Assembly: GCA_051453625.1 (NCBI GenBank)
Contig: JBOZIK010000001.1
Span: 68,782,519-68,813,043, forward strand
Direction of reading: 5' to 3'
Source of the DNA: Welwitschia mirabilis
Taxonomy: Eukaryota; Gnetophyta; Gnetopsida; Welwitschiales
Length of the DNA: 30,525 nt
Below are positions 21,290-30,525 of the stretch, in pieces. Numbering within the stretch: the first letter of the stretch is position 1; each line of letters starts with the position of its first letter. The translations under genes and the position numbers were made by a program. A model generated the notes under the pieces. That model worked only from the letters and a program-made list of their open reading frames with translations. It was not told where the DNA came from and did not search any database.

Positions 21290-22014
21290 ATGATGTTCAA
21301 AACTTGGTAAATCTCATTAGTGTAATATCATCTAAACAATTGAAATTAGACATTTTTATTCTAAAGAAATGCACAAAATCACTAGTTGTTATAATCATAA
21401 TACCCACTACTTGAAATAAGATGAAAACATATAGACATATGCCACTTGAAGAACCAGAATACATAATTAACCATTTGAAAATAAAATTACATAGATATAC
21501 CTCTTGAGGAATAAAAAACATTTATTAAATTTTCAAATTGACATATACTAATGGAAATATTCTATTACCATATAAAATCATTTTAAACATTAAATAATCA
21601 AAATATTGCATTCTTAAAAATGTGTCAAATATTTTTCAAAACTTCTCCCCCTTTTTATATAATAGAAAAAAGGAATATGAACTCAAGAGTCTGAAGCTTC
21701 CCCTACAGATGTATCTTCATATAAGCCTGATGTTAACTAGTGTTTTTCTAATAATTTTTGCCAATAATACATGTTAAGACATCTATAATTTGTAATATGT
21801 CTTATTAAGAGACATCTACAAAGGTTGAGATGTCTTTAATAAAATTTTTATAAATTTTTTAAAAAGATCTATAACTCATGCAACCATAAAAATAACACTT
21901 TTAAAATAATATCACACACATTATTTAACTAAATCCACTACATATAATTTCAATCTCAACTCATAGGATAAATACAATGTGGAGTTGAAAATTTAAAAGA
22001 TATTACCTAAGCAC

Positions 22015-22515
22015 TTACCTAATTGGACAAGGTCCAATCCCCAAGTTGCTATTCAACTTTACATATCTTTTAGTTTCTAGAGGTTTTAAAATTACATCTG
22101 CAAATTAATCATCTATACTGATATATTGCATTTTAATATCTGTATTCTAAACATTGTCTCTGAGAAAGTGATATTGGATCTCAATGTTTTTGATTCTTAA
22201 TTGTTGTATGAAATTCTTTTAAATATTAATGACACTCTTATTGTTACAAGAAATAATACCAATGTTCATGAAAAGACCAAAATCTGTTAATGTTTGCTTC
22301 ATTCATATAAGTGGTGCATAGCAACTTCCTGATGTAATATACTCAGCTTTAGTTGTAAATAAGGTAGTTGAGCTCTGTTTCTCACTACTCTAAGATATTA
22401 GGTATTATTTAGGAAAAAAGTGTATTCTACTTATTCTTCTTCTATCATCTTTGTAACTTACCCAATCTGCATCACAATACCTTATAAGATTAAGTGAGGC
22501 ATCCTTTAAGTACCA
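22015..22515 (-). pseudogene. Copia RNase H
   Basis: The minus strand reads WYLKDASLNLIRYCDADWVS (CDADW is the first catalytic Asp block), EKQSSTTLFTTKAEYITSGS, a stop then MKQTLTDFGL, NNKSVINI, a stop, KNFIQQLRIKNIEIQYHFLR, and ends LGIGPCPIR with the stop at 22015-22017. All are in the order of the copia RNase H, and the end matches the polyprotein C-terminus. Two Trp codons are stops (22390-22392 and 22303-22305). Confidence 0.88.
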
Positions 22516-23500
22516 AAGGCTCTAATTAATAGTTCTTTTTAACTAATAAAAAATCCTTATAATAGCTACAACATGTGATTCTCTAGGATTACTTTAATGA
22601 TGTGTACAAATTTAAACACTTAACATAATATCAAGTCAACTAGCTATAAGATTTAATAAACTACCAATCATACCTCTTATAGATTTTGAATTACTTTCTT
22701 ATCATTTTCATCTTTGTCCAATTTGATATTTTGATTTATAAGAGTATCTTTTGAATTATAATTTTGTAAGCCATATTTGACTAGCAAATTTTTAATATAT
22801 TTATCTTGTCAAATAAATATACCTTAATTATGTTGCATGACTTAAAGTCCCAAAAAATTTCTCATTTCTTCCATAAGACTTATTTCAAATTCATCCTACA
22901 TAACCTTAGAAAATTTCTTGCATAAGGATTCATTAGTAGCGCCAAAAATAATATCATTAACATAAATTTAAATAATAATAAAATATTTACCACCTTTTGT
23001 AATAAATAATGTCATATCAGATGTACCTCTTCTAAAGCCATTTTCAATCATATAACCTAAGAATTGTTTATGTCGAGCTCTTAGAGCTTATTTAAGATCA
23101 TAAAGAACCTTTTTTAGTTTGTATACATGATCAAATTTTTGGGAGTCAATGAATTCATTTGATTTTTTCACATATACTTATTCTTGAAGATTTCCATTAA
23201 GAAAAGAACTCTTAACATTTATTTGATAAAGTTTAAAATCTCTCATACAAGCAAAAATTAGAAGCATTAATATTGATTTCATACAAGCCATAAGAGTAAA
23301 GGTTTCTTCAAAGTCAATTCTTTCTTATTGATTACAATCTTTTACAACTAGTCTTACTTTGTTTCTAATAAAATTTCCATGTTTATCTAATTTTTTCTCT
23401 AAAAATCCACTTGGTTCCAATAACTATTCTATTAGAACGTATTGGAATAAGTTTTCAAACATTATATCTTTCGAATTAATTAAGATATCCTTGCATAGAA
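22516..23500 (-). pseudogene. Copia reverse transcriptase
   Basis: RT copies the element RNA into DNA. From right to left on the minus strand: VIGTKWIFREK (RT start), a frameshift, then LDKHGNFIRNKVRLVVKDCN, ERIDFEETFTLMACMKSILM, DFKLYQINVKSSFLNGNLQE and the catalytic loop IYVNDIIFGATNESLCKKF at about 22953-22964. Further on, GLQNYNSKDTLINQNIKLDK fits the connection segment. The loop is YVDD in the family, here YVND. Stops at conserved positions are common (Gln/Glu to TAA). The domain is nearly complete but interrupted. Confidence 0.9.
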
Positions 23501-23733
23501 ACCATTCAATGTTCATTCCTTTTTACTTTTTTAAAGGTTTTAGGTTCAAATTAAGAAATATAAACTATATAATCATAAAATTCTCTACTATGACTTCTAG
23601 TTTAAATACCTCCATATGAACTCCCTATAATGTTGCTTATGGAGTAACTCTTCTTCAACCTTATCAAGGTTAATGGATTTTTCTTATCCAACTCTACTTT
23701 CTTACCTTTCTTACTATTAGATTAGACTTGATA

Positions 23734-23931
23734 TTATCTAGAGGGTTGAACAACTTGTATAGGAATATAATCATCTTTTACGTTCATAGAAGTTGGCTCA
23801 ATATCATTTATTTTAACATCTATGGTTTTCTCAACTAAATGGGTTTTGTTATTGTACACTCTATAATCTTTACTAGACATAGAATATCCTAGAAAAATTT
23901 CTTCATCAACTTTGAAATTAAATTTTTTCAA
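23734..23931 (-). pseudogene. Copia integrase C-terminal region
   Basis: A 65-codon open stretch reads KFNFKVDEEIFLGYSMSSKD, then YRVYNNKTHLVEKTIDVKIN. The K-F-x-x-K-x-D-E-x-(I)-F-(L/V)-G-Y-S segment and the YRV/VEK(S/T)IDV block are typical of the region after the copia integrase core. It lies directly between the core and RT. Confidence 0.85.
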
Positions 23932-24500
23932 ATTATTCCTTTCATATAGAATAAATCATTTTGAACTAAAAGTATAAAAGTACTTAATAAAATGTTTCTA
24001 CCTAACCATAACTCATAAGAAGTTTTAGAAGTTAATCTTCTTACTAGAACTTTATTGGAAACATAGCATGCCATATTAATTGCTTCTATTAAAAAATTAT
24101 ATGATATCTTTTTGTCATGCATCATTGTCTTAATCATGTCATTTAGAATCTTGTTCTTTTTTTTAGCTACTACATTTTGTTGTGGTATCTTTAGAGTTGA
24201 GAATCAATGTATAATATCAAACTATTTACAAAATTCTCTAAACTTTACATTTTTAAACTCAGTCCCATTATTAATTCTTATCATTTGAATTCTAAATCCT
24301 TTTTGATTTTGTAACCTAATGCACAAATTAGAAAAAGCATTAAAATCCTCATCCTTATGTGCAAAGAAGGCTACCCATGTAAAATACAAAAAAAATCATC
24401 TAAAATTATTAGATAATAATTTTTCTTGCCTAAACTTTCTATAGATGAAGGACTAACAACATCTAAATATAAGATATTTAATGGATGTTTAATAAAAATA
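23932..24500 (-). pseudogene. Copia integrase core
   Basis: Segments in order on the minus strand: YYLIILDDF (first catalytic Asp), then TWVAFFAHKDEDFNAFSNLC, IRINNGTEFKNVKFREFC and FSTLKIPQQNVVAKKK (region of the catalytic Glu), then MIKTMMHDKKISYNFLIEAI and ACYVSNKVLVRRL, which end at 23928. The second catalytic Asp, D in IRSDxGTEF of relatives, is Asn (codon 24270-24272), and the GVVERKN-type Glu stretch is altered to VVAKKK. The frame has several stops. Confidence 0.88.
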
Positions 24501-24589
24501 ATAGTTTTAACCAAATTCTACATTTTTTATTTTCCTTTCTAACAAGCTTCATTGATTCAATCATCAATGCATTTAAACTTAGAAAGTTC

Positions 24590-24771
24590 TTATCAATTCT
24601 TTTATAGATAAGGTTTTGAAAATCTTTATTTACATGATCAAGCTTTCTATGCCATAGCTCTGCTTCATCTATTTTACTAAGAAAATACTTAATTCCATTA
24701 TTAGATATATCTTGCAAGGTGGTAATGTAAACATTTGATTTCCTAACTCTAGCAAATAAGACTTTTAACAA
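24590..24771 (-). pseudogene. Copia gag-pre-integrase domain
   Basis: Part of a 97-codon open stretch (24771 to 24478) reads VRKSNVYITTLQDISN, then EAELWHRKLDHVNKDFQNLI. LWHRKLxHV is the His motif of the gag-pre-integrase domain, just ahead of the zinc-binding end of integrase. It is in the right place, between protease and integrase core. Confidence 0.87.
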
Positions 24772-24889
24772 TATCTTGTTCTCTTATAATACAATCATTC
24801 TTTGTAAAAGTAACAAAAATCTTTGCATAATAGAGTTGACTTATACTTAAGAGATTATGTTGTAAACCTTCAACAAGAAATACATCTTC

Positions 24890-25070
24890 TTACCATGGAT
24901 AAATTACCTCCTCCAATAATTCTGATACCTTTTATTGATACTTATATGTTATCTTTAAATGTCACAACTCCCTTATCTTATTCCACCAAGGTGGTGTAGT
25001 TGGATTTATCTCTAGTCATATGTCTTAAGTAATTACTATCAACATACTATGCATGTTCCTTTACTACTCT
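24890..25070 (-). pseudogene. Copia aspartic protease
   Basis: The minus strand reads YVDSNYLRHMTRDKSNYTTL, a stop, then DKGVVTFKDN. YVDSGCSRHMTG is the family form, so the catalytic Asp remains (codon 25038-25040) but the Gly of DSG is Asn. A Trp codon just before the motif is TAG (25047-25049). It marks the gag-pol boundary. Confidence 0.85.
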
Positions 25071-25379
25071 GAGTGCTATTTGAGGTAAAAGTATTATCTT
25101 TGATTTATGCATCCATATATTTCTTGGTATGTCTTGTATAAGACATTGTACCATTCTACTTTGCTTTTAGACATTGTCAATATAATACATACTTCTAAAT
25201 TTCATTGAAAATATGTACAGATAATAAACTTTATTATGACAATAATAAAAATAATATTATTTATATATATATAAAGTGTTAATACCTTGTCTTGGAGTTT
25301 CATTTGTTGAGTGAAAATGTTAAAGTTCTTATTATAGATTCATTATGTTCTAACTGACTATTGCCATGTAAGTATCTAC

Positions 25380-25870
25380 ACTCTCCAAGCATAACATTCA
25401 AGATCTCCTTTTCTTAGGTTAATTTTTATTAATCTTCTTTAAATATAAAAATTCCTATCTAACACACATTAGTTCACATATTATTCTACTAACCTCATCT
25501 TTAAGAGTAGAGTTTTCTGAAGATAATTTATTGCTAATATTCTTCTCTTGTTCATAAGCTTTTTCATGAGTATTAAGTAATCTTTTTATTTTAGTACATA
25601 TCTTTTCGTTTTAATACATATATTTTCTAGTTTAATGCATTCTTTAGAAATTAGATCATACCTTTCTTGAATATTCAAACTTTGTTGTCTTCACTATCTA
25701 TTTCATCTTCTTCTCATATCTCTTCATTTTCTTCTAGAGAATGTGCAATGGTAATGAGATTAAGATAGGTTTCGTCTTTAGATATCTTTTTCTCTATTGT
25801 AGTTTTCATAGATATTTTTTATTTATTTTTTCAACTCTAAGACTTATAATATTGTAATAACATTCACATC
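25380..25870 (-). pseudogene. Copia gag remnant, coiled-coil region
   Basis: Only fragments can be read on the minus strand, such as YDLISKECIKLENICIKTKR followed by AYEQEKNISNKLSSENSTLK. They are Lys/Glu-rich with hydrophobic residues spaced as in a coiled coil, as in the C-terminal part of SIRE/Tork gag. The N-terminal gag domain (UBN2/DUF4219) and a CCHC knuckle are not found, and the room left between PBS and protease is too small for them, so an internal deletion is likely. Confidence 0.5.
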
Positions 25871-25972
25871 ATCATCTTTCAATAGGAACAGTTTGTCCAT
25901 TTGAAAAGTGGCAATCTAACAGATGGCACCCCTTCAATGTTCACCCAAGGAAGTTATTCCTTTTTGTGAGTA

Positions 25973-25987
25973 CCCACTCTAATACCA
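25973..25987 (-). other. Copia primer-binding site (tRNA-iMet type, decayed)
   Basis: On the element strand TGGTATTAGAGTGGG starts three bases after the right LTR. It differs from TGGTATCAGAGC(GGG) by two C-to-T-type changes. It fixes the right LTR as the 5' one and hence the direction of the element. Confidence 0.8.
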
Positions 25988-25990
25988 CTT

Positions 25991-27405
25991 AAGGATTAAT
26001 TTGAACTTAAAGAAAAGGGTTGAATGAGTTTTATAAAATAAAAATTTAAACCAAATAATAAAATAAAAATGCATAATGAAGGACCTTATTAGAATAACAT
26101 GTTCCCCAACCTAGGTATGTCCACATATAGATAATAGCTTCTGCTCACACATTTGGATATTCTTAACCTACAATAAAGTAGTGGCTTTTTAAAGCATTAC
26201 TAACCTTACAACAAATAATAATCTCCTTACAGGATAGCACTCTCTTTCCCTCAAGGGAATAATGGTTTCCTAGCTCACCAATAATATTAACTACAAACAA
26301 GTACTCATAAGCATAACTTAAAATACACACTCATACAAGGTTTACCTTATAATGTGTTTAGTATTCAAAAATGGACTTTATAATAACATTTAGTAATGAG
26401 ATAGTTCATAATATAAAACCAAAATATAATATAACAAAAAGACTCAGTTTACTTTGATGAAGATTTTGAGATCCTTGAAGTTGTTGTTGTAGTTACAAGT
26501 ATGAATGAAGAAAAGGATAGTAATGAAGATCCACATCTAAGATATAAAACAAAGTTAGCTCCTTTCTAATGAATCCTTTAGTTTATTCATGAGAGGTTTC
26601 CTTTACTCATGATTTCTAAGATCTATAAATCTCTTAATTCAATGAAGTTCCAAAAGTTATATTTTGATTCTTAAAGTTGATGCTTTATAACATTGATGAA
26701 GATCTAGTTGTCTGAGCTTGGAAGGTAGCCATTTAAATCTATAACCACCATGCATTAGATATCTAAATATATTCTTCAGATGCATAACTATGATTTTAAT
26801 CTACATAAACTTTAGTTCAATACATTTTATATTTTATAGACATCTTCACTCTAGACATATTTATTTTGTAAATTCATGCTTTTTGAACATCTTTACTTTT
26901 GTAGATCTCTTAAGTCAACTTTCCTAGATTTTAATGAAATTTGTACTATAGTATTCTTGGGCTCTATGATCATGATTCTACTATGTACAAGTTAATAGTT
27001 GATCTAAGACATAAGATATTAATTAAAAATTAAATTAACTTTATTACTTATTTTATCTTAGTATAGACATCTTCAATTTTGTAGACATCTTCATATATGT
27101 TAGGTTCAACTTTTAGTTTAATCATCTTAAATATGGCCAATGTATTTTAACCTATTATTGAATTCTAATGCATTTAGGACATCTTTATATTTATAGACAT
27201 CTTCACTTAAGATGTGTTTACTTTTTTAGATACCTTAAAATAATTGATTTGGTAGTTTAGCTTCTAATTTTTTCCATGAGATGTTTCCTCTAAAGATACA
27301 TTATGATCTAGTGCCTATCAAGGTTTGATGTATATGTAATAACATGTCTATATAAAGAAATAACATATTTAATAAGTGGAATTATTAAAACTAGATTTTC
27401 CAATA
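25991..27405 (-). repeat. Right (5') LTR of the copia element
   Basis: 1,415 bases, pair of 19865-21274. It contains a series of short repeats of a TAGACATCTTCA motif with a pitch near 18 bases, clearest at 27064 and 27082 and at 27178 and 27196. AAAAT follows at 27406-27410. Confidence 0.85.
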
Positions 27406-28355
27406 AAAATCTAATTTAACCTAAAAGGAGAGATATGGATAAAACTTTAAAGATAAAATGATAGAAAAGTATGAAAAGTACCTTATTAAGATCAAGCAGT
27501 ACCAATTTGTTAGAAATTGAAAAGTCCAAAAACAAAGAATGATAGTGATTCACACAAGAAATTAGAGCATGTAGATAGTACTAATTTTGGATGAGAAATA
27601 AGGGAGAAATAAAACTTCAAAGAAATCTATTATTATGTTATCCCACATGTTATGGGAATGATATAGAGCAAGTTATAAAAAAAACATAAGATTTTAGTCA
27701 TAGTGTTTATGTCCATGATTCTGTGGATGACATCAGGAATGATAGACTTTTTGAAAGTAGATCAAGCTGATACTTCAAAAGAATATGATTTCAGTAGTGT
27801 ATATAATGATTTATGAAATGAATTCTATGAAATCATTGATTAGGTTTAAGACTTAACTTGAGAATTATGGATCATTAAAATTATGATTAGATTAGGTTGA
27901 TTATTCATACAAAAATACAGATCTAATATGTATGCTCTGTTAAAGCTAATAGAAATGATTGAAATACTAAATTGGCTATAATTCAGATTTAAGAATGTCT
28001 AATGATACGTTATAGTGGATATCAATGTTTCAAATGATAACTTAGTGTACAAGTATCAAATATCTAGTGCTTGGATGGATTCATGATGACTACAGAATGG
28101 TAATCATAACCTATCATCTAGATTTTTTATATCATTAGAACCATGGTCGTGGGAATTATCATGGGAACGACATGTGGTATGAGAGTCATTTCAAAAACAA
28201 TTATAAAGTAAACAATAATCCTTTAGCATAAAAGATTAAAGATGCCAAGAAAACTTAGTAAAGTTATGAAATATAGGAGAAATAAAGTGGAAATTACTCA
28301 ATATTTATAGTAAAAATGCTAAAGGAGTATGAAGTGAAAATTAAACAATAAGGTG
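27406..28355. other. Unassigned AT-rich sequence
   Basis: It begins with the right copy of the candidate AAAAT duplication. No protein or RNA gene is recognised. TGTGGATGACATCAGG with GAATGATAG at about 27722-27744 and CTATCATCTAGAT near 28107 are weak resemblances to the CATC/GATG motif. Confidence 0.4.
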
Positions 28356-28583
28356 TGTTGAGAACCCATTGTCATTGATTAATTTAATGAGTTTTTGTAA
28401 GTTAGTCTTTTGTGCAGGTCTTTCCCAGCACCAGGTGATTAATGTATGATGTCGAATGACTAAATGATTAACAACTGTAAATACCACTTCAAAGTCGGGC
28501 AATCGCACATTATATTCCAAGAAACTGAACTAAGATAACATAATCAATACTGGTTCAAATATAGAAAACCGTCATTCAGACAT

Positions 28584-29030
28584 GAGCGACCGCATCTCAC
28601 TCAGTTAAATCAAATCTGATAATAGGATGGGTGACCGAATGTATGCCTATGGGTGACCGTATCACACTCAGTAAAATCAACCTTGATAGAAGGATGAGCG
28701 ACCATAATGATTCATACGGACGACTGTATGACACGCAATAAGAATCTACCTAATAGTAGTATGGGTGACTGATAGTTTATAAATGGGTAACCTCATGATA
28801 ATTAGTAGAATATAAAACAGATGAATTCAGGCCAACCGCATAAACTGAGATTAAGCAACCGCATTCTACTAGGAATTCTCTCATAAGGTTGACTAGGTAG
28901 AAATGGTATAGGTGACCTAACTAAGGGAGATCGAGTACTTTCACATGGGAGACCGAACTTGCACCATATCCTGTATTGAGAAATCTATGAGAAGCCAGAG
29001 CAATCGAAAGTTAGACTAAGGGTGACCGCA
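28584..29030 (+). repeat. Degenerate GGGTGACCG array, 67-bp period
   Basis: A nine-base box (consensus G(G/A)G(T/C)GACCG) recurs at 28584, 28629, 28651, 28696, 28718, 28763, 28785, 28830 and 28853. The steps alternate 45 and 22 bases, making units of 67 bases at 28584, 28651, 28718 and 28785. Beyond 28853 the order breaks, though boxes continue at 28888, 28910, 28925, 28948, 28998 and 29020, with spacings of 22-23 bases recurring. Confidence 0.85.
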
Positions 29031-29099
29031 TTTGTGGTCAACTGAATATAATGAAAGATCAACCATGTAATGGAAAATAGTATCCGTTATGAATACAAT

Positions 29100-29151
29100 A
29101 GTTCCTCAAAAAAGCATAACGGTTCCTTAGAAAATCGTAACGGTTCCTTTC
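29100..29151 (+). repeat. 21-bp tandem repeat running into the gap
   Basis: (A/G)GTTCCT(T/C) boxes occur at 29100, 29121 and 29142, exactly 21 bases apart, with CATAACGGTTCC and CGTAACGGTTCC between. The array is cut by the 760-N gap, so it probably continues inside. Confidence 0.75.
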
Positions 29152-29911
29152 NNNNNNNNNNNNNNNNNNNNNNNNNNNNNNNNNNNNNNNNNNNNNNNNN
29201 NNNNNNNNNNNNNNNNNNNNNNNNNNNNNNNNNNNNNNNNNNNNNNNNNNNNNNNNNNNNNNNNNNNNNNNNNNNNNNNNNNNNNNNNNNNNNNNNNNNN
29301 NNNNNNNNNNNNNNNNNNNNNNNNNNNNNNNNNNNNNNNNNNNNNNNNNNNNNNNNNNNNNNNNNNNNNNNNNNNNNNNNNNNNNNNNNNNNNNNNNNNN
29401 NNNNNNNNNNNNNNNNNNNNNNNNNNNNNNNNNNNNNNNNNNNNNNNNNNNNNNNNNNNNNNNNNNNNNNNNNNNNNNNNNNNNNNNNNNNNNNNNNNNN
29501 NNNNNNNNNNNNNNNNNNNNNNNNNNNNNNNNNNNNNNNNNNNNNNNNNNNNNNNNNNNNNNNNNNNNNNNNNNNNNNNNNNNNNNNNNNNNNNNNNNNN
29601 NNNNNNNNNNNNNNNNNNNNNNNNNNNNNNNNNNNNNNNNNNNNNNNNNNNNNNNNNNNNNNNNNNNNNNNNNNNNNNNNNNNNNNNNNNNNNNNNNNNN
29701 NNNNNNNNNNNNNNNNNNNNNNNNNNNNNNNNNNNNNNNNNNNNNNNNNNNNNNNNNNNNNNNNNNNNNNNNNNNNNNNNNNNNNNNNNNNNNNNNNNNN
29801 NNNNNNNNNNNNNNNNNNNNNNNNNNNNNNNNNNNNNNNNNNNNNNNNNNNNNNNNNNNNNNNNNNNNNNNNNNNNNNNNNNNNNNNNNNNNNNNNNNNN
29901 NNNNNNNNNNN
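29152..29911. other. Assembly gap (760 N)
   Basis: Run of 760 N inside the LTR, starting within a tandem array. Open frames that cross it exist only because N hides stops and are not genes. Confidence 0.95.
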
Positions 29912-30204
29912 ATCTGTGCATTCATGCATCCTTCTCTTTATCATTCATCTTGATGAAGGATAAACCATAAAATCCTCATTGGTTATGAAAGGTTATTTGG
30001 TAAGCCTGAAAACCAATCTTATGAGGTAATACAAGCCAGATAGGACAAGGAGTCTACAAAGCTGAAGGATGGTATCTATCCACCATTATATACCTTATTT
30101 TAGTATCTCTTTATATATTGTTTTTGTAGGTTGTGATCAACAAGGATACATAACTTCTAAAAGAACCTATTCACCCCCTTTAGGGTTGATACTCTATTTT
30201 CAAT

Positions 30205-30216
30205 TGGTATCAGAGC
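30205..30216 (+). other. Primer-binding site, perfect tRNA-iMet type
   Basis: TGGTATCAGAGC is complementary to the 3' end of plant initiator tRNA-Met at all 12 bases, the primer of most plant copia elements. It lies two bases after the LTR end. It is the only undecayed PBS in the window. Confidence 0.9.
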
Positions 30217-30267
30217 AAGGTTGAGCAATAGATCCTAACAGATCTCTACTCCTCTTATCCCTAATAA

Positions 30268-30525
30268 ATGAGTCAATCCACTAAAGAAAATTCTATCATC
30301 AGACCTCTTTGCTTCGATGGAACAAATTATGATTATTGAAAAGAAAAGATGAGAGTCTTTGTTCAATCCATTAACCTAGAAATCTAGGAGTCTATTATTA
30401 ATGGGTATTATTCTCCTACTATTCAGGATTCAGTTACCAAGTTGGAAATTCCAAAGAGTAGGGATAAATGGATGCCAGACGAGAAACAAGCCACAACTTG
30501 CAACTTCAAAGGCCTAAATGCTATC
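30268..30525 (+). pseudogene. Start of copia gag, partial
   Basis: From the ATG at 30268 the frame reads MSQSTKENSIIRPLCFDG, TNYDY, a stop, KEKMRVFVQSINLEI, a stop, then ESIINGYYSPTIQDS and onward, cut by the window edge. This is the N-terminal gag of Ty1/copia (RP-x-FDGxNYxxW, the DUF4219/UBN2 region). Both stops (TGA, TAG) replace Trp that are conserved in the family. Distance from PBS (51 bases) is normal. Dead as it stands, though it is the least decayed gag in the window. Confidence 0.82.

Larger units (their letters stand above)
19865..27405 (-). mobile_element. Ty1/copia element, full-length but dead
   Basis: A 7.5-kb minus-strand element bounded by two directly repeated LTRs (19865-21274 and 25991-27405), with a PBS inside the right LTR and a PPT-like tract inside the left. 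The internal order is gag remnant, protease, integrase, RT, RNase H; integrase before RT is diagnostic of Ty1/copia. The RNase H C-terminus and the primer-binding sequence resemble the SIRE/Tork side of the superfamily. The two LTRs differ clearly (49 of 60 identical in one stretch, 20581-20640 against 26707-26766), so insertion is old. Only about 0.9 kb separates PBS from protease, too little for a full gag. Confidence 0.88.
28356..30202 (+). repeat. Plus-strand copia 5' LTR with internal repeats
   Basis: The right edge is firm: ...CTATTTTCA ends at 30202, two bases before a perfect primer-binding site, and the CACCCCCTTTAGG stretch just inside is a common feature near the 3' end of copia LTRs. 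The left edge is taken as TGTTGAGAACCC at 28356 and is less certain (28354 is an alternative). The LTR would be 1.85 kb including 760 N. It contains the GACCG array, the 21-bp repeats and a TATA-like ATTATATACC at 30085-30094. The other LTR lies outside the window. Confidence 0.65.

Noticed and set aside
23359-23619. 86-codon plus-strand frame
   Set aside because: Antisense to the copia RT start and adjoining region.
25256-25276. AT microsatellite
   Set aside because: Short, and expected by chance in sequence this AT-rich.
29059-29963. Four open frames of 264-297 codons on both strands
   Set aside because: They are almost entirely N; the few real codons are in tandem repeat or LTR sequence.
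1-30525. An undescribed multi-gene system, CRISPR array or biosynthetic cluster
   Set aside because: Every coding remnant that could be identified is retroelement-derived, and nothing shows spaced identical repeats with unique spacers or clustered intact genes.

Overview
The window is nuclear plant DNA made almost entirely of old, decayed LTR retrotransposons. It is very AT-rich and carries two Ty3/gypsy fragments of the Tat/Athila kind, one nearly complete Ty1/copia element, the start of a second copia element, and pieces of other LTRs. The polyproteins and the primer-binding sites matching plant initiator tRNA-Met point to a seed plant; I cannot name the species. I see no intact cellular gene, rRNA, functional tRNA, CRISPR array or bacterial operon. 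Five runs of N interrupt the sequence (589-745, 1026-1470, 9131-9230, 9527-9626, 29152-29911).

Layout. 1-3160: unassigned sequence with a polypurine tract, two gaps, one copy of a CATC/GATG hairpin motif, and a TATA-bearing segment that is probably LTR. 3163-8708: minus-strand Ty3/gypsy element 1, with gag at the right, then protease, RT, RNase H and integrase at the left, all broken. 9042-9419: three more copies of the CATC/GATG motif, probably its 5' LTR. 10927-12353: a plus-strand LTR (35-bp tandem repeats, TATA box) followed by a decayed primer-binding site; its internal region is not recognisable. About 13667-13714: a fossil tRNA-derived SINE head. 14671-14820: two more CATC/GATG motifs, probably the 3' LTR of gypsy element 2. 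15818-17250: gypsy element 2, only the integrase end, same family as element 1. 18655-19160: a decayed minus-strand reading frame resembling the plant transposon-associated protein family. 19865-27405: a full-length but dead minus-strand Ty1/copia element with two LTRs of about 1.41 kb, a candidate AAAAT target duplication, PBS, PPT-like tract, and protease, integrase, RT and RNase H. 28356-30202: a plus-strand copia LTR rich in internal repeats, then a perfect 12-base PBS and the start of gag, cut by the window edge.

None of these elements can work on its own. Stops and frameshifts are everywhere, and at five catalytic Asp positions (two RT, three integrase) the codon now reads Asn, while at least seven conserved Trp codons are stops. 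Both changes are G-to-A on the coding strand, the direction expected of methylcytosine deamination in silenced repeats. I found no convincing previously undescribed system. The points most worth a second look are the internal repeat arrays of the four LTR families, the repeated hairpin motif around the gypsy elements, the nested insertion structure, and one gap whose flanks are duplicated.
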